A stretch of DNA of 64,000 bases from Ophiodon elongatus (GCA_016806645.1 JACSYO010000469.1:1178001-1242000); one strand, 5' to 3'. Counted from the first letter of the stretch, positions 11,985 to 25,804 are shown. Translations and numbers: made by a program. Notes: generated from the letters alone by a model not told the origin.

Positions 11985-12100
11985 AGTCTCACGTGAGGTT
12001 AGCTGTTTCTAAAAATAGCTCTCACCGGTGACCGACACAAGGACTGAGAGGCGCGCCCCCGCATCCCGCTCCCATCGTCCTATTTATAGATGAGGAGATT
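11985..12100. promoter_or_regulatory. Candidate activity-response element upstream of npas4 (two MEF2 sites and an E-box)
   Basis: CTAAAAATAG at 12009-12018 and CTATTTATAG at 12080-12089 both match the MEF2 consensus CTA(A/T)4TAG exactly. The palindromic E-box TCACGTGA sits at 11989-11996. The block lies about 1.4-1.5 kb upstream of the npas4 TATA box. MEF2 regulation of NPAS4 is reported in mammals; enhancer function here is inference from motifs only. Confidence 0.45.
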
Positions 12101-12147
12101 TCACTTTTAGCCCCCCAAAATAGATCTGAGTGTGCTTCACACAGTCG

Positions 12148-12149
<2 letters not shown>

Positions 12150-12204
<55 letters not shown>

Positions 12205-12228
12205 CACACACACACACACACACACACG
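12150..12228. repeat. (CA)n microsatellite
   Basis: Nearly pure AC dinucleotide tract with a single slip (ACAACA) near 12202. Confidence 0.97.
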
Positions 12229-12377
12229 TATTTGTCACACCATTTCTATTTCGTGAATTATTTTGTGTGAAGAGATGGGAGGCGTGGTGGCAAATATGTT
12301 CCATTGAAAACTAAGTGGAGAGCATTTTCCGGCTGTTTCCCATGCACTCACAAAGTGATCTACAATCTCGTTGTCTC

Positions 12378-12765
<388 letters not shown>

Positions 12766-13420
12766 GCTCCATGGGCAAATTATTTCTATAGGAATACAAA
12801 ATCTGATCTATTATCTACTTAGAGTCAACAGGATGAGGCCCATTTTATAAAAAAAAATTATGATTACTTTGTCCCAATGTTTGTCTTTGGAAGTTTTTAA
12901 TATGCAGACGATAGCTCTTTGATGAATCATCCAGCTTCTTGTTTCAGCTTTATTGTTTCAGTCCCTGTGTGTGTTTCTTCTCCTTTGAGGTTTGTTTTTG
13001 TCTCATATTTATATTGGATGACTCAGCCGGCTCTGCTTCCTCTTCTAGTTGTATTTCCATCACTGTTCGATAGAATGGCAGATTTGCCCCTCGAGGTGCT
13101 TATTGATTGACTATATTTCCACTAAAAATGACCCCTAGACCTCACCTTCAGTGTCTACAGTTTAAATAAGCTTCGCTCCAGCTCTTGAAGCCGTAGAAAT
13201 TAGGGATATGAGTTTGTCATCTCTGCTACACGTCACATGGGCGAACAGCGCCTCCAGAGCAGATAGAAATACATCACACACCAGTCTGTTGCTAGAGTGG
13301 GGCCCATAGTCATGACAGTGACATCAGTTGTCCTTTTGGCTATTCTGGATGCAGCGTCACACTCATTCATTAGAGTAGTTCACCCACAGAAGACATAATT
13401 GGACAGAGGTTGTGCACATC

Positions 13421-13441
13421 TTTTTTTTTTTTTTTTTTTTT
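13421..13441. repeat. Poly-T run
   Basis: Twenty or more T residues, possibly the poly-A tail of a retro-inserted element on the other strand. No body of such an element was recognised. Confidence 0.7.
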
Positions 13442-13865
13442 ATTTAACCCTGAAAGGACTAAAGTTGAGTCATGCTTTTTGTTCCAGGTGCATCTTTGAT
13501 GTTGCATGAGTTTGGTGTCAGAGATCACGTGTTATTCCTCCTTCTGGACGTGATGACTACGACATGTTCAGGTGCCAAAGGTGAGCGAGGACGTCCTGAA
13601 TGCCAAACTGGAAAAAACGCAGCAAGAGTTAAAGTTAGAGATATTGAGTTTAGATATTGTACAATCTGCCTTTACAGCAGTTTTACATTTTCTAAAAAAA
13701 AAAAAGTTTTAAAATGAATAAAACCACAAAAATGCAGATGGAGTAGCTATATACTGGTAATGGCAATAACGTATATTTAGAAATTAAGTTAAAACCTGAA
13801 AACAAAACTATTTATTTTTTATAGCGGGCATAGAAAATGTTTCTTCAGAAATCATCTTAAATCTT

Positions 13866-14110
13866 TATTAGAGCTGAAACTATTGATTAATCAGATAGTC
13901 GGTCAACAGAACATGTATCAGCAAATATTCTAAATTATTCTCCAACAAAAAGGCCAAAAGTATTCTCTGGTTGTGAGGATTTTCTGCTTCACTAATAAGA
14001 AAGTAAACTGAAGGACATCACCTTGTGCTCTGATGGACATTTTACACTATTTTCTCAACTAATCAAGAAAATTATTTGAATAATTAACAATGAAAAGAGT
14101 TGTAAGTTCT
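13866..14110. repeat. Dispersed teleost repeat (GAGCTGAAACTATTGATTAATC type)
   Basis: Starts GAGCTGAAACTATTGATTAA and ends near TTATTTGAATAATTAACAAT. The order of words (start, ATTCTCCAACAAAAAGGCC, CTCTGGTTGTGAGGATTTTC, TTGTGCTCTGATGGACATTT) follows a dispersed repeat common in teleosts. Fragments of the same type lie at 2819-2920 and 28770-28870. Confidence 0.5.
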
Positions 14111-15884
14111 TCATCTCACATACACTCCAATTTTAACAGCCTAGTTTAAGTCAGAGCTCCATGAAACAAACCTGCAGCCTTTTGTAACTGGTTGTCATCG
14201 GCAATGTGTTCTCGTTGACCATGAATATATGATGTGTTCGGTTTGTTCTGATAGAAAAGTCTTGTGTGGCACATTCATAACTGTATATTATTAGTTTCTA
14301 GTTGCCTCTGTGTTTTAGCTGTGAACCTCCAACAGGTGAACAAGCTAGAACAGATTTATGGTTGTTATTGAGGAGGTTGTTGAAACAGTGATATTACAGT
14401 TTATTCTTCAAGACATTATGTATCAATAACACTCCCTGACCAAGTACTTTGATAGTTTAATAGTTCTGCCTCATATTTCACACAATTTACACTTGTTTCC
14501 TTTCATGTTTCAGTCTGTGTCTCTCATTGCTTTGAGGTCATTTTCTTGGTTTCATTTTATTTTCCATCGATTTTCCTTATTGAGAGTTCAAGTCCACATA
14601 TGTTGCAGTTGTGAGAGTCTCCTTATTTATACGTCCTGATTCCACTATTTATTAGTAATGACGTTGGATTTAATTTCATACTTGTGAAAGGCGTTGTTTA
14701 TTATATCGACCCACACCTCTTTCCATTCAGTAAAGCAGTAAACCACTCTAAGGTTGTTGACATTTTCCTCAGCAGCTACCTCAGACTGCACTATAGCATT
14801 TCCATCCCCCTGAGTTCTCTCTTCTCAAAAACCTTCGACCCTTCACCAAACCTTCAAGTTCCCTTTTCTTCAGCTGCCACAAGGAAACAAATTGTTCTCC
14901 ACAAGCTGCAACAAATATGGTCCTCTGCATCTTTGTGCCATTAGCAACATAACTATTCCAGCATTCTTGTTTCATTCGAGTCTGCTGCATCATTAACTAG
15001 CCTATAAGCAAGACTGTGGTCTTGTCTCATATTGGCCATCATTAGAGTAATTAATGACAGAAAAAAATCCTTAAGCACAAAAATAAATTATTTTATTCCA
15101 CAGGACTGGCCTCTAAAATACTTTCATCTGGTGTTTGACCTTGTGGTCTGTCACCATCAACCACAAATTCATTCAATAGTGAATTATTTAGATTGTATCT
15201 CTCTGCATACTTAAAGGACCATGCCATTGTGTGTCCATGAGTTGTTTCATTTATTAAACCACATATTCATTATCACTGACCATTTACTGAAGCTTTTTTA
15301 TTTTTATTTATGAATATGTGAAACTTCCAGACTCTCAATCATGTGTGCCGAGTGTTGTTGTCCCACTGTGTTGCTCTCAAATTATGTGTCCGCTCCTAAA
15401 TTATCATCTTGGAAAAGACATATTTTCTTAACGGGCACTAAAGCTGCCAAAAATGGTTCACTTAATGTAGGAAATCTCTACACTTCATTACTAAAGCCCA
15501 ATGGCTTAACACTTACCTTGATATGATTCATTTGGATCTTGGACACAAGGATGCACAGTGCCAGAGGGGAAACAACCCCAGTTTGGTAATGTTTGTGTCC
15601 CAGTCATCATCTTTATCTCTGCGTTCCTTTATGCTTTGTTGTTGGTTCATTTTGTCCTACAGATTTTAACATGAGATGCTTGGGGTTGTGAAGGGGCGGT
15701 CATTTATTCTCTATTCATTTTTTTGGTAACGTTACCTTTTTGTCCCTTCAGTTTTTACCTTTATGCAGTAATTTAAATAAAAATACTGAATAGGTTATTA
15801 CCAGTGTGGAGACTGAGTTACAGGCTATTCAATAAGTAAGTAAATACAACTTTATTGATATACACTGTTCAAAAAAGTATGATA

Positions 15885-16340
15885 CGCTGATGTTGCGTCT
15901 GGACCCTGGTCCTGCATCCTGCTGTGGTCCTGCCCGACACCTACTGCTATTATCATTATTTCTAGCTGCATTGCAATTAGTATGCTCAATACCATTAATG
16001 CTTCTATTATCATTACTATTCTACTATGCTCTCATTACATGAATACTTTCTATTATGTGCATTGAATGTGTTGTAACTCTGTTAAGTTGTTCATCCTGTA
16101 CACATGACATCTGTTGTACTTCTGTCCATCCTCAGAGAGGGATCCTCCTCTGTTGCTCTCCCGAAGATTTCTTCCCTTTTTCTCCCCGTTAAAATTTTCT
16201 TTTTTGGGGGAGTTTTTCCTGAACCGATGTGAGGTCCCGGGACAGAGGATGTCGTTGTGTACAGATTGTAAAGCCCTCTGAGGCAAATTAGTAATTTGTG
16301 ATTTTGGGCTGTACAAAATAAATTGAATTGAATTGAATTG
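15885..16340 (+). mobile_element. 3' end of a non-LTR retrotransposon-like repeat
   Basis: The element ends in a short tandem tail of GAATT/AATTG units at about 16318-16340, typical of LINE/SINE 3' ends. Before it lie GGGAGTTTTTCCTGAACCGA, GGGACAGAGGATGTCGT and AAAGCCCTCTGAGGCAAATT, which occur in a very common teleost repeat. A second, shorter copy sits at 30864-30946, with only a few mismatches over about 60 bases. No reverse-transcriptase frame is present, so this is a truncated copy. The left boundary and family are uncertain. Confidence 0.65.
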
Positions 16341-17559
16341 ATGACCTGAGAGGCCCAGACCTGGACCTGCATGGGGTCAGCAATTCACAAGGTCTGTGCA
16401 ATTTGTGCTCTACCTTAAATGTAATTACAATTATTTTATATTCAATCCTGAATTTGACAGGAACCAGCGTGATATGCGAACGCTGTCTCAGTTCATAATC
16501 ATGCTACTAATTTGTACTAACATGTGAATGTTATGAAGGAAAATTCTTTGATTGATTTGATTGTCTTCTCTTCAATGTGATTTTTTTTAAAGGTTTTTAT
16601 AACGTTTTTAACTTCTTGCTGTTTTGTTTTTTTGTCCATTATATGTGTTTTTATGCAGTGAAACTTTTACGCCGCCATCTTTTTTACGCTGTGAAATAGA
16701 TTCAAACATTTAAACAAAATAAAATAATGATATAAATAATTTTGATGATCCCCTGACTTAATCTTAATCTCTTTATGACAATTCCGTAAAATGGCCAAAT
16801 TTAAAAGTTCCACAAATACATAAAAATGTTAGTTTATGAATTTATTTAATTCATACCTTGTGAAACCCAATGTATGCACATTAATTCATTGAATAACACA
16901 GCAGCATGAATCCTCTTCACTCTAACCTGATAGGTAATGTGAGCATATTAAGTAGATCAATGGGTTTCAGTGTTAAGTATCCTGGTTCCCTGTTGTTTGA
17001 ATAGAACACAACTCTGAGTCTGCTTCTGCATGTGAATGTCATTTGCACTGGATTTGTGACTAAGCACACATCACTTTATTCGAGCTGTTGTGTTTTCTGA
17101 GAGTGCCTTAAAAAAACAGCGCTGGCAGACTTTCTCTGGGCAAAAATAGCACACATCTTTATGCAGGAGCTCCCAGAACAAAAACACTCAAAGTTGTTTT
17201 GTTTTTTTTCCACCCAGCAGTCTCGTAGGTACTTAAGCTGTCCCGGTGTCCCACACACTCTCTTGTCTCAAGCGCTGCCATTGTTGCAGTTGTCATGATA
17301 ATCCCTGCCATTATGAGACAGGGTTGTGTTGGTATCGGAGGTGGGTGGCAGAGATGAACATGACTGTTGAGAGGCGGATGGGTAAAGAGCGAGGGGTCGG
17401 AGGGATGAGTACCTCGTCTCCCTGACAGCAAATGGACTCAAATGAATCCAATTAGTGGAGCGTCTTTGTGCCAGAAACTCCTGTTTGCCTCAATATTCAT
17501 ACGGAGGCTCATTTAGTCTTAAAACCCTCTTAAGCACAATCACTCATCCAGGCACATTA

Positions 17560-17720
17560 AGCCAAGCACTCACTCATTCACTCACTCAGTCATCCATTCT
17601 CTCACTCACTTATTCACTAACTCTCTCAGACACAGAATTATTTGCTCGCTCACTCATATCTTCACCCATTAATTTAGATTTGTCAGTTACTCACTCACTC
17701 GCCATATTTATTTCACAAAA
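17560..17720. repeat. Degenerate CTCACTCA-rich low-complexity tract
   Basis: Irregular repetition of CTCACTCATTCACTCACTCA-like words. It is followed by a perfect (TCAG)n tract at 17757-17792. Confidence 0.8.
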
Positions 17721-17756
17721 TTACTCTCTGTCTCTGTTATCTACACGTTAACTTTT

Positions 17757-17792
17757 TCAGTCAGTCAGTCAGTCAGTCAGTCAGTCAGTCAG
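17757..17792. repeat. (TCAG)9 tetranucleotide microsatellite
   Basis: Nine uninterrupted TCAG units. Confidence 0.97.
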
Positions 17793-17918
17793 GTTACCTT
17801 GATCAACCTCTAGAATTTGCTAATTCAATCTCTCGCTGGCCTCCTCTCTCACTCATATACTTAGCTTTTTACATGATTACACACTCATTCACCAACACTT
17901 ACTCTCTGTCACTATCCT

Positions 17919-17919
<1 letters not shown>

Positions 17920-17969
<50 letters not shown>
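17920..17969. repeat. (CA)n microsatellite
   Basis: Pure AC tract of about 50 bases. Confidence 0.97.
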
Positions 17970-17970
<1 letters not shown>

Positions 17971-18332
17971 TCACTGAGCAGATGTACAAAGCGCATGAGT
18001 GTTATTGCTCTTTCTGCACACACATACACGTACAGTCGCCAACAGGTGTGACTTTCACAGCTTCGGCCGTTGGCATAGACTGAAGCTGCGGATGAGGGAC
18101 GAGCAGCATGTTCCTCCACAACCTTAGTCATCACATCACAGGGAACAGAGAGGATGGATCATCAGTCTCTGCAGCAGCTCCATCATGCTATGACTTATGA
18201 AAGTTTATTTCAGATGAAATGTCAACACTTTTGCTGACGACAAGGGATGGATTGTGTTTATCTTAAATGTAAATGGGGCTATATATACGTGAATTATTTA
18301 TGGACCACTTCAGGGTGAAGAGTGCAGCAGAA

Positions 18333-18371
18333 TGTGTGTGCGTGTGTGTGTGTGTGTGTGGGGGGGGGGGG
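18333..18371. repeat. (TG)n followed by a G run
   Basis: TG repeats run to 18360 and are followed directly by about 11 G residues. Confidence 0.95.
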
Positions 18372-18547
18372 TCTCATGTGGATCTCATGCCACAGGTGAA
18401 AGATACTTGTCCTTTTTCCTCTAAGACTGTCATTTCTTTTTTTTCTGTTTATTTTTACACCCAGAGAGTCGAGGTCTGCGCTCTGCTTCTTGAAAGGAAG
18501 GAGCTAATCTGTCGCCTAGCAACACCTCCCACTCCTGCATGAAGCGG

Positions 18548-18553
18548 GAGAGA

Positions 18554-18647
<94 letters not shown>
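18548..18647. repeat. (GA)n microsatellite
   Basis: About 100 bases of nearly pure AG/GA with one GTGA interruption near 18559. It is a polypurine tract able in principle to form triplex DNA. Confidence 0.97.
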
Positions 18648-18649
<2 letters not shown>

Positions 18650-18764
18650 CTGGAGTAAAGAGGAGCGTTGAGGAAGAAAGAGATAGAAATTTAGGGACAG
18701 AGGGGTAGAGGGGAGCTTTACTGCAAAGCAGAACGATGGACATTAGTGTTATATCTGAATATTA

Positions 18765-18950
18765 GGGCTGGGCTGAAATCAAATATCACAATATTTTTTG
18801 ACAAATACCTCAATATTGTTATTGTAAACATGTTGTAGGGTTTCAGGAAAAGACAACACTTGTGCATTGTTACGATATCACAAATCTAAGACGATATCTA
18901 TAGTCTCATATAGCGATGGTGATATGATATCGATATATTGTCCTTCTAAA
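18765..18950. repeat. Dispersed teleost repeat (GGGCTGGGCTGAAAT… type)
   Basis: TTAGGGCTGGGCTGAAATCA followed by runs of CAATATT, ACGATATC and GATATGATATCGATATATTG is the style of a dispersed AT-rich repeat common in fish. Boundaries are approximate. Confidence 0.5.
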
Positions 18951-21599
18951 TCATCACATACCAAACAAGCTAGAAGAAGGAGATTGATTATCGTGTACAG
19001 TACATGTAGTTCAAAACCGCATACATATACTTACATAAACACACTTGCATGTATATGTAAATACACAGTCATGTACAATACATACACACATAGAGACTGT
19101 TCGGTTGTTTTCCTACTGAATTTAAAAGGCTAAGCACGGTGAGGGGGCTGTAAATTAGTTTCAGCTTGACGTCTCATGTACCATATACGTCTCATATACA
19201 TCACATCTGGCGATGTGACCCTGTTTATCTGGATTGCTCCTGTTACATAAATTAACAAATAGATCAGTTTTAAAAGGGAGATTGCAATAGATGAATCAAT
19301 AATCCACATTATCAAAATTAGGATTTGTTTTTGTTTAAATGTAGAAGCTGAACGTCGATGAGGATGAATACATATCATCATACAGTCTGCTGTATTGACA
19401 ATTAATGGAAAATAAACTGTACTCTGGCATTGTGGTTACATCCACGTTGTAGGCCTCCATATTAAGAAAAATGCTCAATAAATGAAGTTGTTATTATTAT
19501 GCCCCATCATTTCTGTCTTTCTCCAGAATGTCTTGAGGGAGAGAATTATTATGACAGGAACTGTTTGGGACTGAGAAATGAAAAAAATAAAAATGTATGC
19601 TTAAACAGCAGGTGGTCCGGTGCTCCTCCCACACTCTGGAGACATGAGGGTCAAGTGAATTTGTAACCCTATAAATGTATCTGGTGACCCAGGAACAGGA
19701 TATGTGTTGTAGAAAATGTAAGATTAATTTGTTCGTTCCTCAAATTGTGCCTCTACATAGACTCAGAAAACATCATTTGAAAAGCAGCAGCTGTGAGACA
19801 AAGCTGTGGATGGAGACAAAATGAGCACAATTCAGTACATTTCACATATGTGTTACCTTAGTGCCAACAATATGTTTGTGGCGTATGAACATGCATGTTA
19901 TCTGCTGCTCAGCTCACACACCAGCTCCTTCTGACTACATGTGACTCTGTCGGATCCAAAGCCTGACGGATCCGTCGACAGATGCAATCTGTGGATATGA
20001 ACCATACAAACACCCACACACACAGCTCCACCCACTCCCCTGCTCCTCACCTCCCGCCTTTATCCATCACTCCCTGCCTCCTTCCATCGGTGTGGCTTTG
20101 TGAGCCAGTAGCCTTGTGCCTTTTCTCTTCGCTTTTCAATATCCTGTTTATTTTTAGCAGCCAGGGCACAGAACAGGGGGCAGAAGTTTTCACTAGAGCT
20201 TTTCAGTCTTTAGTGTTCAGAGTTCTCTGTCTCCCCAAGGTCCCTCCGATTATACTTAGACTCACAGGAGAACATGGTGACAATAACTGTAAATAGCCAA
20301 GATATTTCTATGGAGGACAGAGTTCGCATGAGAGGCTTTATTATACTGCATGAGATTGAGTGTGTGTCCGTGCTCAAGGTTAAGATGAATTTATAAGCTA
20401 AAACTCTTCATCACTCTTAAATCTGAATACAAGAAACACTCTTGTGATATTTAGCAAATATATATTCAACATTTAACATTCATAATCATACATTCTTATG
20501 TATATTATATAAATGTGTATTCCTATTATCTAGTCATTTATACCCATATGTCTTTCTTTGTATTGTGGACACATACAGAGACTTTACTGTAACATACCAG
20601 CACAGACACTAAATCTTTCTCCCCACAGTGAGTTGGTGCTGATGCGGGGTTGCCATGGTGACGTGATGTAGATGTGTTACATCATGAGAGACCTCCTAGC
20701 AGCAGATCTTTCATTGAGACTCCCTCTCTACCTTTCCTCTCCCCATTCTTCTCCGTGTGCATCTTGCTCCCCTCGATTATCTCTCAGCCTCGATTTCAGA
20801 TAAAAGGTCAAGCGCAGATCGAAGACAAAAGAGCGCAGACCCGATATCTGGATACATGTTACATTTTCCGTTAGCATAATTCTAACGTATACCATCAAGA
20901 TATATGTTCAAGTTGAGCAGATAAAACGAGGTGTTGCATAACAAAAGCAGAGAGTGGGTTGATGAGAGCGAGGGAGGAACAGATGTGCTGAATGGGCTTC
21001 ACATCAGCCAATAAACCATTTTTGTACCATGTTCTGTTCCGAGACTCTGTCCATTTGTCCTCTTTTCTCTCGCTGTCCTCGCTCCAAATACATTTCCAAT
21101 GACCCGGCGTTTTGATACAGATCACCTGACTCCCCTACCATTACAATTTACTTTCCCAGTCTATGTGGCCCACTTTCCCGAGTAATTTCCTGATTCATTC
21201 ATTCTGGGCTGATTCATGAATGGATGGGTCAATCACTTGTCAGCTGGTGGCTTGTTTATTTAATCATTTAATTCAATTTAAGACCTGTATATGTGTCAAC
21301 AAGCTGGAAACCACGAACAGGTTACAGACAACCCTTTTTTTCCTAGGAAAGTAGCCTTTTATTGGATATTGTTATCATATTGGTTTGTTAATAAACCCCT
21401 AAATTAGAAATGAAGCTCAAGCAGAAGTTCAGTCAGGAAGACACACTCTTTGTCTGTCATGGTCTCAGTCTCTAATTCTCCCTGTGATTACTCCATCAGC
21501 TGATTGGGGGGCGTGCACTTTAAATTAACCAATCAGATTCTGCGCAGTTTCCTTAAGCCAATCACATCGTTGTTGTCAAACTTTTAAATAGGTTCTCCT

Positions 21600-21815
21600 C
21601 TCTGCTGCTGTCAGTTGTCATTTCAGCTCAAACAGATGCAACCCTCCTCCACCCCCAGGCTCCTCCACCCCCAGGCTCCTCCAATCAGCATCAGTCCTGC
21701 TCCTCATTCATCATCGGGTTACAGCAACTCCCTTCTTCTCCACCACCACCAGTGTCTGGACTCCAGGGGGGATTCTGCTTTAGCAGATATCAGCATCACT
21801 ACCCCTCGCTTATCC
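21600..21815. repeat. Pro/His-coding low-complexity segment with an internal tandem duplication
   Basis: The 18-base unit CACCCCCAGGCTCCTCCA is repeated at about 21651-21682, followed by CACCACCACC and CCTCATTCATCATC words. An open frame at 21615-21818 (67 codons) runs through it but has no start context, splice context or recognisable domain. It may be part of an unrecognised repeat. Confidence 0.4.
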
Positions 21816-24084
21816 TAATGCAGGATGGAGTCCAATCGCCAAAGACTTTGCACTATTCAAATGTTATGCAATTGTAATAAATTATTGTTCAACTCTATAA
21901 AAGTCTCTCCTGATTGAAATGCCTATAAAAAAATCAGGTTTGGAAATATTGTGGTCTCTTAATTGCCTGTTGAGAAGCCTGATTGTTGTGGGTATTAGAG
22001 CATTGTTGTTGTTGTTTTTACTAGAAAGATATGTTGTATCTATTGTAGGAGTAGTTGTGAATAGTTATTGGGCAGATGTGAGGGTTCCAACTGAGTCAAT
22101 ATACTTTTGTACTCTATTTCAGAAGGAAATATCTTGTACTGTTTACTCCACTATAAAATATGTAATATAATGTTACAGATTAAACTGCCTAACGTTGTTC
22201 AAATGAGCTCAAACTTATATAACATAGGAGAATATAACGTTTTACACATTAATACAATATGCTGATAGTACATATTTACTTTTATTGTGTACTTCACTGC
22301 TGAATGTAAGATTACAGTAATAACTTCAAAATCAACTTTTTTCAAATATATGTAAAGTATTGAAGTGGTAGCCTTTCCCTTTGCCACCAACTGAGCTGGC
22401 ACATTTGATAAAGGTTACTAAACATAGAAATTACCATAAAGTAGTGCTATTACACCAAATCAGGAATTATTTCATGTTATAGTAGTTATTTTGGCTATCC
22501 CTAAACAAAAATATATTCCCTTTGTTTGCCAAAAAGTAATTCATACATAAGTTATGTTTGGGGTCAACACAACTCCCCGTCAGACCTCTTTTAAGGGAAC
22601 TTTTATCTTCTGAAACTCCAGTAATATAATCCTAATTTTTTAGATTTGGGACTGAAAGTATCATAGAAAATGTTCTGTATAAAGTATATAAATATCTATT
22701 GTATTTAATCATATTTTACAGCTGGGGTCTCAGGAGGAATGAAGAAGAAAACATGTCATCAGTTCCATCAGCACCTTTTTAACTGTCCTTAACCCACACG
22801 CGTCAGTATAAGCTCACAAATAAGTCTGATGTCTCATTTTGTCAATTTAACAAAGTGTAAAGCTGCCAGGACCCCAAAAACTACAATAAAAATGTTAAAA
22901 TCTTTAGTGATGATCACTCAAAAATATTATTCAAATAAAAACGTTACAATATAAAATAATGTTAAGTCATTGGTACTTTAAAGTAAAGTACCTGAATACT
23001 TGTTCCAGCACTTCCTTCTTCTCTTCAGCTAAAAAGCCACAGCATAAATATCTCTTTCACAATCAGTTTGTGTTTTTGTGATTCACAAAATTCCTCTCCA
23101 GCTGCTGCTGCATACCTTTCAGTTTCAGTTCAACCTATTTGAACTATTTTTCTCAGGGCTGAATGTCTTTTCAGCATAGGTCCCTTTTGCCGCTATACAC
23201 CCACACACCCATAGCAACACATTGTCGTTTCTTGGTAACCACATTTACGCAATGAGTAAAGAAATTGAAGGTAGAGCAGATCTAGCTTAAAGCCTTATAT
23301 AAATCTACCCAAGGCTCTAATGTAATCCAGTATCTCAGCTAAAGTTTTGTTTGTTTTAAGTTAACTGAGATGTTTTTGAGGGCTTCTTGCAGAGTTCATG
23401 TTATCATCCTCTCACACACCTGCACAGTCATATCTGTAATTACATTGTTGTTGATCACTGACATGTGACCCAATAACCTGCTCACTGCACTAAATTCCCA
23501 GCGTGTTCACAGGAGATTAGACTGACCCGACGTAATGAACGTGCCCAGCTATTGAACCTGTAATTGGACCAGACTTGTAAGATAATTATTTCCAGAGCTA
23601 ACAAGAAATGACTCCTGTTGTTATCAAGGGGGAGAATTTATGGAGCGCATCACACGTAAGCTCCTGTGTGATATGTGGAGGTCACTTCTGGTCTGACAAA
23701 TGTTCATATTAGAAATAAGAAAATCACACAGGATTTATTTCTAAATAATAGAAAATTGAAAGGCATTATGTCTGGAAAAATATTCATCCCGCTCAGAGAA
23801 CTACATCAATCGTTATCAATCGTTATCTTACCTGATGTGTTTTATCCAGCGACTCCACGTCTCTTCGATGAGGATGAGCAAGACCCGTTGCTCATCCTCA
23901 CATCGGTATGAAACAGAGTCATCTTAGCTTCAGCGAGAGACGTCACCAACACAGCTTTTGGGTCTGTCGTCTTTCTAAGTACGTATATTTTCACATTTTT
24001 GAATTGACAAACATCATATGTAAAATTCATGGCACTATTCAAACAGGATAAAAAAAGATGATTTGTCTCTTGCCGTTATCTATC

Positions 24085-24180
24085 ATACGTTCTATTGAAT
24101 GGATTGCCATGAAATTTGGTACCCACATTCATGGTCCCCAGAGGATGAAGCCTAGTGACTTCGGTGATCCCCTGACTTTA
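24085..24180. repeat. Dispersed teleost repeat fragment
   Basis: ATTGCCATGAAATTTGGTAC, CATGGTCCCCAGAGGATGAA and GTGACTTCGGTGATCCCCTG follow a repeat often seen in fish genomes. The end (TGATCCCCTGACTT) also occurs alone at about 16745-16760. Confidence 0.5.
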
Positions 24181-25804
24181 AATCTAGCACCATCATCTGG
24201 TTAAAGTTTTAATTTGTCCAATACAGCTTGTGACCAAATGCCTGTAAAACTAATGACATTCCCATGAGCCTCAGTCAGCTGTACTTTCTTTTTCAGTGGT
24301 TTTGTCAAGTTATTATTATTACTGTGTTTAAACATTTATCCATTACTTTTTTTTTTGTCTCAGGTTGGTGGAGGTATAGTGTGTAATCAGTCTGTTGTAG
24401 CTCGTAGTTTATTTGTAAGTTTACACATACAAGGAATTTGCTTTGGTGTATTGGTGCGTAGACAAGAAACAAAAAGAAAAAAAGTACAATATATTTTATT
24501 GTACTTTTTTTCTTTTATTATTATTTTATTTTTTTAAATACTTTTTAAAATTAAGAAATATGTGGGCTCACAATGTAACTGTTTAAGCCCAAGTGAGTTT
24601 AAATGTTTCCATTTTTTGCTTTGCTAAGGTTAGGGGTAGAAATATATGCGCAAAGGTTCATTAAATAAAAAATATGTGGACTTAGCTGATCTACTATCGT
24701 GTCACTTACATAGCCCTGCTTGGATATCATGTCCAAGAGGATTTCATGACAAAAAGTGCACTAGCAAATATTGTTTAAGTTTCTTATATAAGGAGTACAC
24801 ATCCAGAGTATTCTCTACAAACAGTATTCTCTACTTACAGAGATTAGTACACTCTTCTCTATTTCTATATAACAGTTTTTTCTATATTTTTTAATGTTTC
24901 TATGGAAAACCATAGTTTTAAACATTATTTGTAACACATTTTATATGAACCCTGTTTCATAACAGTATATAAACCATATGCAAATAAACACAAGCGAGAG
25001 CCATTTCGTGCCTCATGCCCTCACTAATTTACACTCGCTAATCAACCGGCCCTCTTTGTGTTGTGCAGCCTGGTTTTTATGTGCTACAGATTCCAGTGTC
25101 CGCTCTTTTCATTAATGAACTTATCTCAGGGGGCTGTGGGTGGAGGGAAATGACACTCCACTTCGCTCTTTCATTCATATATATAATACCTGCATTGTGT
25201 TATAGTGGAGGGGCGAGGCATCGAGAGCTTTTTGAAATGCAATAGGAGAAGATCAAAGCGTTAGACCTGGGGAACAGACTGCTCGTCAGTCATGGCTGCA
25301 TGTCTCGAACTGAGGACCAGGACAGGATTTATATAACATGGAACGGTGTCTTTCCTGTCCACCATGTTTGTTCCATTGTACTGGAGTGGTTGGTGCACTC
25401 TTGCCCCGCATAGGCCTTCGTTGCTCTGCTTCCGGCCCCACGCCATCCCCCACTGCGGCCTACAGGGCACGGCTTGCCCAGAAATGAGATCATACTCTAT
25501 AAAGGTGCCAAAACAAATGAGGCCCTGCCGCTACAGCACTCCCCTCTGCCACCCCAAACACTCCTCCCACTCGTCTGTGTGGGCAATGCCACTCTCAAAC
25601 ACATGCTCTCCTATGTAAACACCCACGCCCTGCACATATACAGACACAGACACGAACACACACACACACAAACACAAACAAACGCAAAAATACACACATA
25701 GATACAAACACAGACTTACAACACAAATGCACGCATTTTAAATGCTTTACCCCTCCTATATACTAACTAGACACCCAGACGGAAACACACACACACAAAA
25801 TGAC

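Noticed and set aside
21615..21818. 67-codon Pro/His-rich frame
   Set aside because: It arises from CT-rich tandem units. No Kozak context, splice site or family resemblance.
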